In this document: piece after piece, positions 1 to 10,756 of the stretch
How the letters are laid out: the number at the start of each line of letters is the position of its first letter
Position numbering within the stretch: the first letter of the stretch is position 1
Assembly (NCBI GenBank): GCA_015680685.1
Contig: MNCI01009442.1
Location: 198,136 to 226,577, forward strand
DNA from: Gnetum montanum
Taxonomy: Eukaryota; Streptophyta; Gnetopsida; Gnetales; Gnetaceae
Length of the DNA: 28,442 bases
Direction of reading: 5' to 3'
Notes under the pieces: model-generated
Databases searched by the model: none
Seen by the model: only the letters and a program-made list of their open reading frames with translations
What the model was told of the DNA's origin: nothing
Translations under genes and position numbers: made by a program

Positions 1-135
1 TGGTGTAAACAAAATGCAAACAGTGACATGAAATGTAAACAAAGCACAGAGTGTAAATAGAAACTGAATTGTAAATGAAGCATGAACAGAAATATATTGT
101 AAACAAAGTGTAAATAGAGTAGACAATATAAATGG
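1..135. repeat. Short TGTAAA-rich imperfect repeat
   Basis: At least six copies of TGTAAA followed by C/T and an A-rich stretch recur at irregular spacing of about 15-40 bases. Read on the minus strand this is a T-rich sequence with repeated TTTACA. That resembles the T-rich TTTACA stretch just after the pol stop in the gypsy elements at 25130-25260 (plus) and 4690-4850 (minus). It may be the edge of another element copy cut by the window start, but no flanking homology confirms this. Confidence 0.4.
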
Positions 136-744
136 AAGGCAATAATGAAACTGTATTGTATTTTTAAACAAGATGTGCACCGGTCAAAACGTAGTTGTGT
201 GTCTGGATTGCAAGTCAGACGTTAAGCTCCAATGTGAAAGTGTTTGCAGGCACTGGGGATCACATGCATTCAGGCTCAGGATTGCTGGTTTTCTTTCTTC
301 AAAATTTCCAACCTCGTTTATGTCAATGAACAGGGTATTTATATATTTTTCTAGGCTTGGGAGTAGAATTCGTAAATGAGGTCAATGACTGTGAGATGAG
401 AGAAAAACAGATCACGTGACAGGTGTACATAGGTAGACTACATTCTAGACTAGATACACTGTATCTTACAATCTGTTTTAGCTTGTGCAAGCTGGCTTAC
501 ACTCATAGAGGCATGTATAATCTATAGCGTAAGAGCTTGACTAGCTCAAAAATGTGAAAAATTTACAATGAAATGATAGTGTACAACAAGAGATCTTGAT
601 TCTAGCTCGCTTAGAACTTCTGAATCTATGGATTGACTGCTACTAAAAGTGTTTTTGCTTCACCAAGGTTGCTAGCATGCATTAATCTTGTCCTAGCATG
701 CCCTTAGCGTGTGTCTGAATTACTTTTGCTCGATCATGACCAGT
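136..744. other. No recognisable feature
   Basis: No gene or repeat boundary is recognisable here. A 68-codon frame at 173-379 shows no family resemblance and no supporting context. The base composition is less AT-rich than the retrotransposon interiors to the right. Confidence 0.5.
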
Positions 745-1560
745 GCTCACATTGTCAGTGTGACCTCAGCATGACCTCAGCATCACCTCAGTGTGACCTC
801 ATCATGCATGACCAAAAATGATGCGTTTTGTGCTAAAATTCCATCTTTTAAGACCTGTTTTTGAAATGTAACTACTACTTAACCTTGAGGACGTCATGCA
901 TGTTTAATTTGAGCCTGTCTGTGCTTTGATTTAGGCCACTTTTGGCAGCCCACGCTAGGCTCATGCTATCAGCATGACCTGGGCATGAGTAAGTTGGGAT
1001 GGTACATTTCACACCAAATCTTGATCTTTGAGACCTGTCTTTCAAGTGCAACTACTGCCTGGCCTTGGGGACAACCTACATGCTAAGTTTGAGCCTATTT
1101 GTGCCTTGATCTAAGTCATTTTGGGCAACTCACATTAGGCTCATGCTGTTAGCGTGACCTAGGTGTGAGTGCTAAAAATAAAGTATTTTTAGATCTGAAA
1201 TCAGAATTCTAAAGGCTGGGACCTAGAGAAATCATTAGTAGGCCTCGAGGGGGCCTTGTACCCTCAAAATCAGGCCATTTTAACACTGTTTTGAGGCTGT
1301 TTTTAGTTACTCACACTGGACTCACACTGCCAACATGACCTAGGCATGACCTCAGCGTGAGTAGCAAGATTTGTGAGATTTTGACTTGAAATCTTGGATT
1401 TTGGATGCTGAAACTTGGAGTGGTCATTAGTGGGCCCCGAGGGGGCCTTGCTCATTCAAATTAGAACCATTTTAACCTGATTTGGAGGCTCTAAAGGTGC
1501 TCACATTGAGGGCAAGCTAGCTTGACAAGCAGAGTGTGAGTAAGCTAACTTGACAAGCTA
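745..1560. repeat. Degenerate tandem array, about 180-bp units
   Basis: A block combining a GCTCATGCT- or CTCACACT-like core, CATGACCT and GCGTGAGT recurs near 750-812, 957-992, 1138-1172, 1318-1365 and 1500-1544. The spacing is about 180-195 bases, giving roughly five diverged units. Between the cores the units share phrases such as 'aactact(a/g)c', 'gagcct(g/a)t' and 'gagggggccttg' (the last near 1246 and 1440). Tandem repeats of this length are common both in plant satellites and in untranslated parts of LTR retrotransposons. The neighbouring pseudogene at 1696-2673 favours the second, as inference. Confidence 0.65.
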
Positions 1561-1695
1561 AGCGTGGGTTCCATACCTTAGTCAAATTTTTGCCTCCCAA
1601 AACTCAAGAGTCTTTGAATTTTTCTCGTTTCAAAGTGTTAAGCTAAAATTTTGTGGTGTTTCACCATCCAAGGCACTCTGCCTTCATTTTTCTTT

Positions 1696-2673
1696 TCCAG
1701 GTTACCCTCACATGAAGGCAGGGTCAGCTGTGTCTCTCTGGTAATCTTTCAGCATGTGTTTTTCCCTTCCAGCCTCACGCTGACAATTTTGGTCAGCACA
1801 CTACTCTCGAAGTTCATGCATGCACTCAATGATAGCATGGGTCTCTGGCATTGTCGTATGAGTGGATGGTGGAGGTGGTGGTTGTTGCTCCTCTTCTTAG
1901 CTCACTTTCACAGGCACCTTGTCCTTCATCACTTCTATCCAAGAGGCATTTGTAGCATGTTAGATAATGTCATTTATGTAGCAAGTTATGCCTCCTCTCT
2001 TGCATAATTTTTTGATGAGGCACGGAAAGGGGAGTACCTTCCTTTCACATTCATTCTTCTTAAAGTTCTTTTTTATCTCAAGATAGATCAGCTGTTGAAG
2101 GTTGACTAGGAATCCACCACTTAGAGTGATACACACATGGGTGGAGAAAGCTATGATTTTGTTGGGCCTCATCATTAGACTAAGGTGAAAGGCTACAATT
2201 TTAAAGTATGCACATTCTACCATGGTGAGTACACCAAAATCCTTACGATCTACCCCATAATACTGCTACATCCATTCTTTCTTGATGCTTGAATTTTTCT
2301 GTATTGAAATTTCTATAAGATTGGCCCCAATTTTAGGCAAACCAAGGGCCTTAGTGATTTCTTTAATCAAATAGGACATAGAAATGACCTTGATTTTGAT
2401 TGTTGAATTAGCATGCATGTTGTTCCAAAAAAGGTATGCCTCTCCCATGTACCACTCCTCGTCAAATTTGATAATGGAAAAGATGGAAGAGTTCTACAAT
2501 TAAGCTTTAACTTCTGAAGGAGTAACCTTCAAGAAGAATTCAAAGTTTAGATCTTGGAGTAAAAATTTTTAAACCTCCTTGGATGTGATATACATGAGGT
2601 AGGCCTCCATCAAGGTGATCTCAAGGTTCAATCTTGGCTCTAGTGCCTCATCTCGATAAGACTGTTCAATCAT
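1696..2673 (-). pseudogene. Putative plant transposon protein (broken)
   Basis: One minus-strand frame reads from an ATG at 2673 to about 1696. It has several in-frame stops, including TAG at 2266-2268 and one ending the block at 1960. The best part (2448-1960) contains a LPFPCLIKKLCKRGGI motif preceded by a hydrophobic segment with a conserved Arg-Pro-Asn-Lys. This matches my memory of the plant domain called 'putative plant transposon protein', found in Athila-like and other LTR elements, which ends in (F/Y)PxLIxxLCxxAGV. A proline run and a charged, possibly coiled-coil tail follow. Molecular function is unknown for the family. Stops in one constant frame suggest slow point decay. Its host element is unidentified; an LTR-like segment lies upstream of it at 2846-3400. 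Confidence 0.5.
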
Positions 2674-2845
2674 GGATGCTTCTGTAAGAATCTATTTAAT
2701 AGATTTCACTTTAGGCTCCTCTCAAAAAGTTCTCATTGGATGAATTTATACTACCTACTCTAGGGGATATTCTTGATCTTTTCTAGTTCTTGGTCATTTG
2801 TCCCTTGGTTGGGATGGTCCTCCTTCCTACATGTGCTTTCCCTTA

Positions 2846-3400
2846 AGTGCCATCTGTGGTCACAACATAACCAAAGTTAGCATACAATGTGTAACTTATA
2901 ACGTTTAGGTATCTCATCTTGTTGGGTAGTTACACTTTGACTAAGTTATGATCATGGAAAATTGATTATTTTAATATTATTTCATTTGTAAGGTCACTAG
3001 AGTTTATTGGAAGGGTTTAGCTTCTTCAAATTAATGATTTAATGTTAGTTTATTAGTTAAAAATTTGTGGGAGTTCAAAAAATTTCAAAAAAAAATTCCA
3101 TCAAAGACCTAAGGTTAGTGGTCCCCATGATAAAGACCTTACCTTTGGTAGCTATAGGACTGAAATATAGAGTTAACTGGATAAATGGTTAGAAAGTTAT
3201 GGCTCTTGGAAAGTTCTAGGCTATGAAAAGTTCAAAAACTCCCCTCTCGTTTGAGCTTAAATATCAAAAATCAAAAAGTGTGGCAGCATATTTATAGGAT
3301 TTTTGCATTGTGTTGATAGGGTTCCATCAATGGGGTCTCATTTATGTGGCCCCTCCATCAACAAGGTCCCATTGATGGAGCCTATAGAGAAAATTTTCCA
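2846..3400 (-). repeat. LTR-like segment with TATA box, unassigned family
   Basis: Read on the minus strand, two near-palindromic motifs (CCATCAATGG and CCATTGATGG types) and a GTTGATGG lie just upstream of a CTATAAATA box near 3290-3300. About 400 bases of A/T-rich sequence follow, containing 'gccataactttctaa', a phrase typical of plant LTRs. A weak TGGCACTTAAGGG primer-site-like sequence occurs near 2846-2858. The architecture copies that of the gypsy LTRs, but the terminal TGATGAG/CTCATCA and the U5 sequence are absent, so it is a different family. Ends are approximate. Confidence 0.4.
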
Positions 3401-3639
3401 CATTGAAAATTTTGAAAAATAGAGAGAGTTTAGCCATGAAATTAGGATCCTCATAGATCTAAAAAAGCTATGAACATGATGAAAAGCTTGAAGAGGGCTT
3501 GATTATTCATAAAATTGGAGTTTTGAATTGGATAATGAAGTTTTTATATTGGAGAAATGCCATTAAGGAGAGCATAGTTGGATGCAACTGTTGGAATGCA
3601 CAAAGGACTTGATTGAAAAATGCCTAAGGATAAGGAACT
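3401..3639. other. Unassigned sequence between M1 and the LTR-like segment
   Basis: AT-rich sequence that I could not align to the 3' end of the inner gypsy element or to any LTR in the window. The missing 3' LTR of M1 would be expected hereabouts and was not found. Confidence 0.4.
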
Positions 3640-4859
3640 TAACTAACCCAACTAAGAGATATGCAAGTGGATCCTTCCCATAGTAGGCTCATGCCATTTT
3701 TTCCCTTGCATATCCTCAAGCCAAGGAGTCTATGAGCCCCATGGTTGATTAATGGTTACGAAAAGTTAAGGACCTAATTTGAAAGAATCTACCTAATAAT
3801 TTTAACACATCAAACTAAGACATCAAAAAAGACATGGAAAGCTAGTAGTGAGGTAAATAATAGATAACATTAATGGATGATGAGGAGAGTGAAATGGAGT
3901 TTTAAATCATGGTTACATGAAGTCCCTTATGGATTTTTTGGTTAAATGATATGATAAAGTCCATTTCTAGTCTAGATCAAAATCAACCACTTCTAGTGAC
4001 TTTGCATCAATACTTTAAGATTAGTCCACCCCCTCAAGACACAAGAATGCTTCCTTAGATTAATCACCATTCCTAAAAGAGAAGAAAAGAGAAGCAAGAA
4101 GTGAGAAAGGGCATTGATTAGAGGGGACCTTCAAGCATGGATAACATGTCTTTCTAGTTCCATAACCAGTGCTTGTGGCCCATTACTTTGTCTAAGGGGT
4201 GTGCTTTAAATTCCCATTATTTTTTTTAATTTTGTGTTTTTATGAATTTTTGGATGGGAACCACATCATGCAAAGACTTTACTTCCTGTTATTGGTTGAC
4301 ATCAAAATGATAAGAAATCTATGAAAAAACTCATGCACTCAAGAGTTTGGGCAAGTACAGAGAGCATCAAATCCCCTTAAAGTCACACCCTTAGCAATCC
4401 ATTTGATATTTTTCAAGTTTGAAAACTACCAAGTTCATAAGTTCATTAAGGTTCTTATTAATGAAATGGACCTCATATGTCCAAAACCAAGAACACCATA
4501 GAGTTCTGTGAATGGGTGGATGACATGGACTCACTGCCTGTTAGATAAAAGGAAAACCATGTCTTAGTTATCAATCATCAAAATTCAAAGATAGAATCCA
4601 GACATTAGCAATCAAATAACATTAAGTAAAAACCACCATTAGTAAACAACTATGGCAATACTATGTCCTATTGGCAATAAAGGAAAATAAAACAAACATT
4701 AGAAAAACATAAGAAAAATTAAAACCAAATAAATTAAAATATAAAAGAAATTGTAAAATATCCAAGAAAGGTAAAACATACTAATGATGGTGTAAAAAAA
4801 AGTGTAAAAATAAAAAAGTGTAAAATAACTTAGTATAAAAACTAAAGAGCCACTTATAA
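3640..4859 (-). other. Conserved 3' non-coding domain of gypsy family (M1 copy)
   Basis: This follows the pol stop of M1. It aligns in the same order with plus-strand 25106-26340 of the inner element. Shared landmarks include a TTTACA/poly-T stretch, 'gattgctaatgt', 'aaagcacacccctta', 'acaagcactggttatggaact', 'gatgcaaagtcact' and 'gcatgagcctact'. No frame is open in both copies. Being kept in two differently deleted elements, it may hold cis-acting signals, but the shared sequence could simply reflect common descent. Confidence 0.7.
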
Positions 4860-5340
4860 TTAGCATGGATGGCCATCTCCCCCACGATTGAGTTAGAAGT
4901 AAGAGATCCAAAAAATTGAGCATATGTGTCCATTTGATGAGGTGCTACTAGCACCAGCTCTCTTGGGCTCATGAAAATGTTTTAATTTGTTGCATGTTGA
5001 TGAGCAGTTTCTTGTTTGGGCTTTCAGGCTTGTAGATCAACATGATCCTAGAAGAAAAAATATCATAAATGATGTAAGGCACTTTCCACAATGTTTGGAA
5101 CTTAGTTCATTGTGGCATATGTGTTGGGTTCCTTTAAAGGACCTTGTCACCAAGTTGAAATTTTACTTTCCTTATTTTGATGTCATGGCATTGTTTGTTG
5201 AATGCCTTATGCACTTCATTCAAGGATAGGGCTACCAATCTATTCTCATCAAGAACATTAAGGGTGATTAGTCGTTCTTTCTATGCTAGGCTAAGGTTAA
5301 GATCCAGTGCATAGGCTATTGAAAGTATACAAAGCTCAGA
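4860..5340 (-). pseudogene. Integrase C-terminal remnant and pol tail (M1)
   Basis: The minus strand encodes a stretch typical of the end of Ty3/gypsy integrase: LNVLDENRLVAL, then an AFNKQ segment, then KFQLGDKVL, then a WKVPY(I/V) block. In the family these are the LDExRL helix, the F-x-x-GDLVLK strand and the GPYxV strand of the integrase C-terminal region. It begins abruptly after gag-type sequence. A one-base frameshift near an A-run (about 4985) leads into a tail ending NRGGDGHPC and a TAA at 4862-4860. The same tail ends the reading frame of the inner element at 25105. Several stops are present and no function is expected. Confidence 0.75.
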
Positions 5341-6159
5341 CTAACTAGAAAGAGTTGGCAATTTTCCATACACCAACGTCTATGGAGAATAGCCTATAGG
5401 GAGTTTCCATGTTGAGTGGTTCTATCATGGTCATGCCCTCTATATCTTTGATCAGAGCTAGAGGATGAAGAAGAGGATGATGAAGGTAAAGAGGAAGGAG
5501 GACTAGCACTATCATGGTGCCTACCATCCCCTCTTTGATGATGATAGCCATGATCATAATCATGATGCTTGTCCTTGTCCCTGCAATGACTTCTACCTTT
5601 GGATCCCCCATGATCATGAGACTCATTCTTACTTGAACTAGGATTATTTACAATGGATTGTAAATTCTAGTTTAAATCACCTTCTTTAAAACTATGGGAA
5701 GGAGAGTTAGTGAAATGAGAACCCTAAGAGAAGGGATCCTCACTATCTTTTTGGCATAGTAAGAATAAGGAGTTATTCAACCATTTTTCCTTCATGGCTT
5801 CATAGTGCCTTTCCTATTACCAATCTTTTTTGTATTGTGCTTTCATGGGATGGTAATCCCTTGAGTCATGATCTTGCACAATGTATTCACCATGAAGCCT
5901 TTGGATGCTTAGCCTCGTAAGAATTTGTTGGGGCATCATAGGAACTAATAGATCAGGCAGCAATACGATGTTGCCCTCCAAGTCCCTTCACTACATCTAT
6001 TCATCCTTAGGTAATGAAGGTGAAGTTTGGCACATACTCATCATGATGAGTATATACCACTTGACACAGCTAGGGCATTGGCTGATGTCACCGTTTATTC
6101 CTTTAATTGGATGTGTGCTGGAATTTTGGTAGAGAATCATCCTTGTGAGAAGAAGACAT
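5341..6159 (-). pseudogene. Gag N-terminal region (M1), fused to pol remnant
   Basis: It starts at an ATG at 6159-6157 (MSSSHKDDS) that matches the start region of the inner element's gag near 21780. It continues through the homologue of the RWRDLQGNIVL block and then a linker at 5626-5400 extremely rich in His, Asp, Arg and Gly followed by a serine run. The same linker type occurs at 22330-22560. The gag core present in the other copies is missing. The sequence passes straight into integrase C-terminal code near 5340, which marks an internal deletion. Stops and frameshifts are frequent. The identity rests on DNA and protein resemblance to the other gag copies here. Confidence 0.7.
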
Positions 6160-6293
6160 TTTGGATTAAATGAAAATAATAGTGTTCTTTTACAATTATT
6201 ATTATTATTTGAATGATTTCAACTTTAAGGTTTGCTCTAATGATGTTGAATAATTTTCACGAAGTCCTAGATAGTGCACATAGCTAACCAAAG

Positions 6294-6311
6294 TCCCTGA
6301 AAATAGTGCTA
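6294..6311 (-). other. Primer-binding site, tRNA-Asp type, decayed (M1)
   Basis: One base beyond the LTR end the minus strand reads TAGCACTATTTTCAGGGA. Against the canonical TGGCGCCGTTGCCGGGGA, complementary to the 3' end of plant tRNA-Asp, 11 of 18 bases match. Six of the seven differences are C-to-T or G-to-A. Position next to an LTR terminus supports the call. Confidence 0.7.
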
Positions 6312-6312
6312 A

Positions 6313-7194
6313 TGATGAGCAACGAGTATACCCTACACCCAACCATATGAATCACTAATGTTCACTCAATGATCTAATTGAATTTTGAAGACTTTAGATT
6401 TCTAATGCACTAGTTCTAGGAGGTGAATCTAACCATTACAATCATTGTCTTCCTAGTTTCGCTTGTGAAGTACAAGGGTATGGTTAAGTGTAACTAAAGC
6501 ATATGATTTTTATCATTTTATCTTTTATGAATTAAGTTACCTAAGTGCTGGAAATAAAGTAAATTTAATGCTTAATTAATCTAATTAAACTAATAACTAA
6601 CTAGCACTTAACTAATCCTAACATAAGAATCTGTTTCCACTTCCCGTATACATCCTAAACACGTATAGCACCACTGGGTTAGTAAGCATTAAGCACTACT
6701 AGGATTACCAAGCATTAAGCATATGCTCAAAGTGGTCATACTTATGTGTGCTATGTAATCAATACTAATTAATTACCTAAAAACATTAAAGTAAATTGCA
6801 TGAATATTAAATGCTTAAGGAAACAATTAATCTATTCCAAGTGCTATAAGGTTTTATAAAAAAAATCTTAGCTTTATTACTGTCCACACTAAAGTGCTTA
6901 GGTACAATAGTGCTCAAATAAAGATCCATATACTTATTTGACTCCTACTACAAACACTTAGAAAATATTCTAACTCTCAAATGGAAAAACTGTAAGCACT
7001 TCGCTACAACTATGAAAACATTTCCATGAATGTAATGGGTAGGTGCACATTTAGAAGTGAAAACAAGGTGCCCCATCAATGGGTACACATCAACGAGTCA
7101 AACCCCATGTTGACAAGATCACGTCAACGAGATTCACTTAACAAGGTCATGTCAATGGCATTTTTTCAATGTGGCCCAACAATGCAACTCATCA
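6313..7194 (-). repeat. LTR of M1 (882 bp)
   Basis: The minus strand starts TGATGAG (7194) and ends CTCATCA (6313), the same terminal inverted repeats as the other gypsy LTRs. Internal landmarks are shared: 'ggatctttatttgagc', 'aataaagc', 'gaccactttgagcat', and an end of 'tatggttgggtgtaggg(t)ta'. The U3 part (7050-7180) lacks the CGATATCG palindromes of the other copies. It instead has several ATCAACGAG/CGTTGACG/CCCATTGATGGG-type inverted motifs, and no clear TATA box. This is the 5' LTR of M1. Confidence 0.85.
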
Positions 7195-8953
7195 CTTCCT
7201 CTACTATAACAACCTTTCTTTTATTTTTGTAGTGTTCTTGCCCATTGTCTCTTTTTTTCTTATTTTCTTTACTTCAGTTTAGCACTTGTTTAGTCTTCTC
7301 TTCTACAATCTTTAATGCTGCAGAAAAATTTTCATCTATAGAATCCCACATTTTCTCTACCTTGGTTACAATATCATTAACTAATTTCTGAATAGGTAGA
7401 GTCTTTCATTGGATCATATCCTCTAAAGTTTCCTCTTCTTAATATTCACATATTCTTACATCCCTTTTCTAATGGTGGGATCTCTATTGTATTCTTTGGA
7501 TGATTCTCTTTTTCTTAACTCTTCTTCTTCTTTTACCACTTGGTCAATGAATCTCTGAATGCAATAAGCTATCATCTTAGATAACCTACCTTGGGCATAT
7601 AGCCCAAGAGTTTCTCTTGTTTTGTTTCATATCCCATCAACAATGTGTCATAGCTACTTCTTTTGAGAAAACCTGTGGCCTAGGAACCTATGTAATAGTG
7701 AACAATATATACTCATTGCCGCATCAAGGGATTCATTTGTTCCTTTTTTTTTTATCCTTAAATCTATTTTTTTAGATTAGACACTCTAGAATAAGTTTGA
7801 TATTTATCCTTAAAGAGCTCTTGCATGATACTCCATTTCCAAATGAATATCATTGCAAAAATAACTTTAGTTTCTACCAATCATTTTCCATGTTTTGCAA
7901 GCCATAGGTATAATGGAATTCTTGGAGATGGCGTTGTAGATTTGCATTATATCCACCTTTAAGTTTTGGGATATTGTTCATGTCTAGTCACTTGATGTGA
8001 CTATTCCTTATGTGCCTAGTAATCATGTTGTGAGTGATCAGTAGGGGCTCTTCATAATCTTTGGGTTCATAAGCTCTATTGTAGTGGTGACCCCTTTTCT
8101 GTTCATAACACTCTCTCTCTTCATATCCATTCCTTTTATCATCTTCTCTCATAATTATCCTCTTCTTCATCAAGATGTTTTTTCAATTCTCATGTCTCTT
8201 AAGATCCCTTCATCTTTTTCTATCATAATCCCTCATTATTTTTTCTATCTTTTTGTACTCTCTAGAGAAGTATGAGGAGGAAGAGGAAGAAGTTAGAGAA
8301 TGGTGCCAAATAGGTCTTCTTCTATAGCTCCTTGATCCATTCCTTTTTTATTCAATGGAGGTTCTAGAACTTGAGTTTCTTATAAATGTGAAGTCTTCCT
8401 TATCTTCTCTAGGCATTTTCACAATAGCTGAATGCAACTACATTCTAATGGGATCTTCAATTCAAATGACTGATGTTTGAGACTGAGATCCATGGGTTTG
8501 ACAGAATTTCTCTGTGTGGAATGTAGCATCATTCCTTTCCTCTAGGACAACTATTTGTGGTACTTTCTTTCCTTTTTCAAGCTCATGCCTTATCTCCATA
8601 GCAGCATTCCTTCTTACTTAAGTTTCTATTAGTTGGTATGGTCTAGTAATGTGCTTTATGATGTGGTACCCTTCTTGTACATGGCCAAGGTTTGACCTTA
8701 TGAGGGTTTCTTGTAGCATGGATGGTGCAAAACATTTTGGAGGTAAAACAATGTTGCCTTGTAAATCTCTCCATCTTTATTGTTCATCCTAGTGAAAGAC
8801 AAATGTGAAGTCTAGATAGTATGGATCAACATAAGCATAGGAGATTCTAGTTTTCATGGGCACTCTCTAGTCTTCTTCATTATATTCCAATGTCATGACT
8901 CTAACTAAATTCATTAGTAGGTGGTGATTTTAGGTAGTAATTGTAGAAGCCAT
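7195..8953 (-). pseudogene. Gag of gypsy element M2, truncated by M1 LTR
   Basis: Starts at ATG 8953-8951 (MASTITT). The conserved block (R)WRDLQGNIVLPP lies near 8790-8740. A charged Arg/His/Glu-rich linker lies around 8170-8020. The gag core NNIPK(L)KGGYNANLQ(R)HLQ lies near 7960-7900, homologous to the core at 22740 and 20280. A lysine/glutamate-rich C-terminus runs to 7200, where the M1 LTR begins. The core belongs to the retrotransposon gag type seen in Ty3/gypsy, which forms the virus-like particle. Many stops and frameshifts are present, and the rest of the element is not found in the window. Confidence 0.7.
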
Positions 8954-9088
8954 ATTAGATGTTTAATGCCTTAAGTGTGTACTTTGAAAAAATGTTTTTA
9001 AAAAATTTATTTAAGTACAAAGAATTTGCTTGATGATTTTTAACATAATGAACATTGTAAAAGTCACTACTTAGCAAACATTAACACA

Positions 9089-9106
9089 TCCCCAGCAATG
9101 GTGCCA
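9089..9106 (-). other. Primer-binding site, tRNA-Asp type (M2)
   Basis: The minus strand reads TGGCACCATTGCTGGGGA immediately inside the LTR end. It matches the tRNA-Asp complement in 15 of 18 positions, and all three differences are C-to-T or G-to-A. Confidence 0.85.
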
Positions 9107-9107
9107 A

Positions 9108-9886
9108 TGATAAGTAGTTGGGTATTCCAACATCCACCATACAAGTCATGAGTGCACATGTGTGACCAGATTGTAATCCGTGAATGGCCAATGTAGATCC
9201 ACTAGTATTTGAGGTTTAGTTAGTGATCACTATCTGCTCACTTTGAGCTACTAAAGTGCAAGTTATATAGTTTAACTTTTCATAAGGCATATGACATATT
9301 GATGTTATTAGCTCAAACTAAGGCTAAGTATAAACATAGTTGAACAAAGTGATATAATTTAAATCTAAGTGTAATCCAAATAAAGAAACTATTCTTTTCT
9401 ATAGGCAATAAGTATCCATTTCTAGTTTATCATTCATGTCATGGGCTTATGCAACCATCATTGAGATTACTAAGTGTTATGCTTCTAGGTAATCCAAGTA
9501 ATAACACTACTAGGATTATCAAACAATTACATTATGCGTTCAAAACTAGTTGTACTTATACTATTGTATTAAAGAATCGAGGAAAAATAAAGTACTTAGA
9601 AATTATAAATGACTTAATCAAAGTAAACATATTAAAACTACAAATTAAACTAAGTACTAAAAATGGAGTAAGAAAAAGCAAAGTAAACTAAGTAGAATGT
9701 TGTAATAATGGAAAAGAATCTTGATCTTTATTTCTAGCCATGAATTATACCCAAGAATAATTCACTTAAACAAAGATTCCATACAATTACTTAACACCAC
9801 ACTCCAAAAATTTACTATATCTCTAAGTGTAAATAAAAAAAAACTGCAAGAATTTACCTAAGTTTAAACTAGGACCCACTACATCA
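9108..9886 (-). repeat. LTR of M2 (about 779 bp, diverged)
   Basis: The minus strand ends CTTATCA at 9108, abutting a clear primer-binding site. The probable start is TGATGTAG at 9886. Inside are the family landmarks 'aaataaagat' and 'tttgtttaagtgaat', and an end segment with 'cttgtatggtggatg' that parallels 'cgtatggttgagtg' elsewhere. It is the most decayed of the family's LTRs here. No palindrome cluster survives. Confidence 0.6.
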
Positions 9887-10166
9887 TACCTCCAATGACA
9901 TAACAATATTGTAGATAAGATATTTCATCCTCAACTATTAATGATTTTATCACTAGGGATTGGGATACTCACCTTATAAATCTTAGGAAATTTTTCATAA
10001 AATATAGATGATTCAATATCACTATAAATGCTAAGAAATCTATTTTTGGTATTCAAGTGGTAAATTTTTTAGTCACATAGTAACTAAAGAAGAAGTCATG
10101 GTTGATCCTAAATGGATAAATTATATCTTGGAAGTACCTTACCCTTTTTCTAAAATTGATCTAAGA
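9887..10166. other. Unassigned AT-rich sequence
   Basis: No open frame, repeat boundary or structural RNA is recognisable. It lies between the M2 LTR and the left inverted-repeat arm. Confidence 0.4.
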
Positions 10167-10524
10167 GCATTCTTAGAAAATTGTTGATCGGTAGTATAAT
10201 AAGTTCATAACTGTGATGTGGTCTAGTGGTGATCCTTACCCTACACTTTGCATTTTCCCTTACATTAAAAAAATAATTTTTGATTCCCATAGCTAATTTC
10301 CCTTCCCTTTGTATTCCTTTTTTTAAAAAATTCCTTATTTTTTCTATATCCCATTCTTATTCCAAAAAAAATAAATAAAAAAAATCTAAAAGTTATGGCT
10401 AACTATGATCTTAAGAAAGCTTATTATTTTCATAAAGATTGGTATATTAGGATATCCTCTATGTTAAAAGATCCTTTATTTTGAGAATTATTGGGATTGG
10501 AATCTTAACTATAAGTTATAATTT
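10167..10524 (+). repeat. Inverted repeat, left arm (copy at 18798-19147)
   Basis: About 358 bases match the reverse complement of 18798-19147 in the same order: 'gcattctt', 'taataagttc', 'ggtctagt(g/a)gtga', 'ccttaccctac', 'ccttacattaaaaaaataatttt', 'gtattcctttttt', 'aactatgatcttaagaaagctta', 'ggatatcctc' and 'aatcttaactataagttata'. The segment 'tgtggtctagtggt' resembles a pol III A box and an A-rich stretch follows further on, so a SINE origin is possible. Two opposite insertions of one repeat family is the simplest reading. Confidence 0.7.
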
Positions 10525-10699
10525 ATAATGTTATATAGCATATATTAAATCTCAAATTAACTATGAAGTGAAATAACGCTTTATTACATCTGAAGACCCA
10601 TAAGATCTATTGGAAAGATATTGCATTTTTATAAGAAATAAAGATAGACTCTACAAACTATATAGAATATATTAAATTAACTATAACTTATATAACATA
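10525..10699. other. AT-rich spacer with short 'tatataac/atatatta' repeats
   Basis: Two related AT-rich stretches ('aactataagttata...' and 'aactataacttata...') occur in it. No coding or RNA signal is visible. Confidence 0.4.
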
Positions 10700-10756
10700 T
10701 AATAAATGAGATGTTACCCTATTAAAAATCTTAATTTAAAAGTTCCAAGTCATGGG
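10700..10756 (+). repeat. SINE-like repeat, copy 1, left part (split by copia element)
   Basis: The sequence 'gatgttaccctatt...' through 'aaaagttccaagtcatgg' aligns with 18610-18655. The repeat continues at 17270 after the copia element. The homologous uninterrupted copy at 18606-18770 shows what the site looked like before insertion. Its last five bases, ATGGG (10752-10756), are the left target duplication of the copia element. Confidence 0.6.
10752..10756. repeat. Target-site duplication, left (copia element)
   Basis: ATGGG precedes the 5' LTR; ATGGA follows the 3' LTR at 17270-17274. One transition separates them. A related uninterrupted repeat at 18606-18770 supports this as the insertion point. 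Confidence 0.7.

Larger units (their letters stand above)
3640..7194 (-). mobile_element. Ty3/gypsy element M1, internally deleted, 3' LTR missing
   Basis: Reading right to left, the order is LTR (7194-6313), tRNA-Asp primer-binding site (6311-6294), gag N-terminus (6159-5341), integrase C-terminus and pol tail (to 4860), then the family's 3' non-coding domain (to about 3640). Gag core, protease, reverse transcriptase, RNase H and the integrase catalytic core are absent. The element sits in the gag of M2. GGAAG directly precedes the LTR on the minus strand (plus 7195-7199), but the matching duplicate at the far end was not found, so the 3' end is probably truncated or overwritten. Confidence 0.75.

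Noticed and set aside
5345-5626. 93-codon minus-strand frame rich in Met and Ile
   Set aside because: It is the wrong frame of the His/Asp/Arg-rich gag linker; repeated CAT/GAT codons read one base over become Ile and Met.
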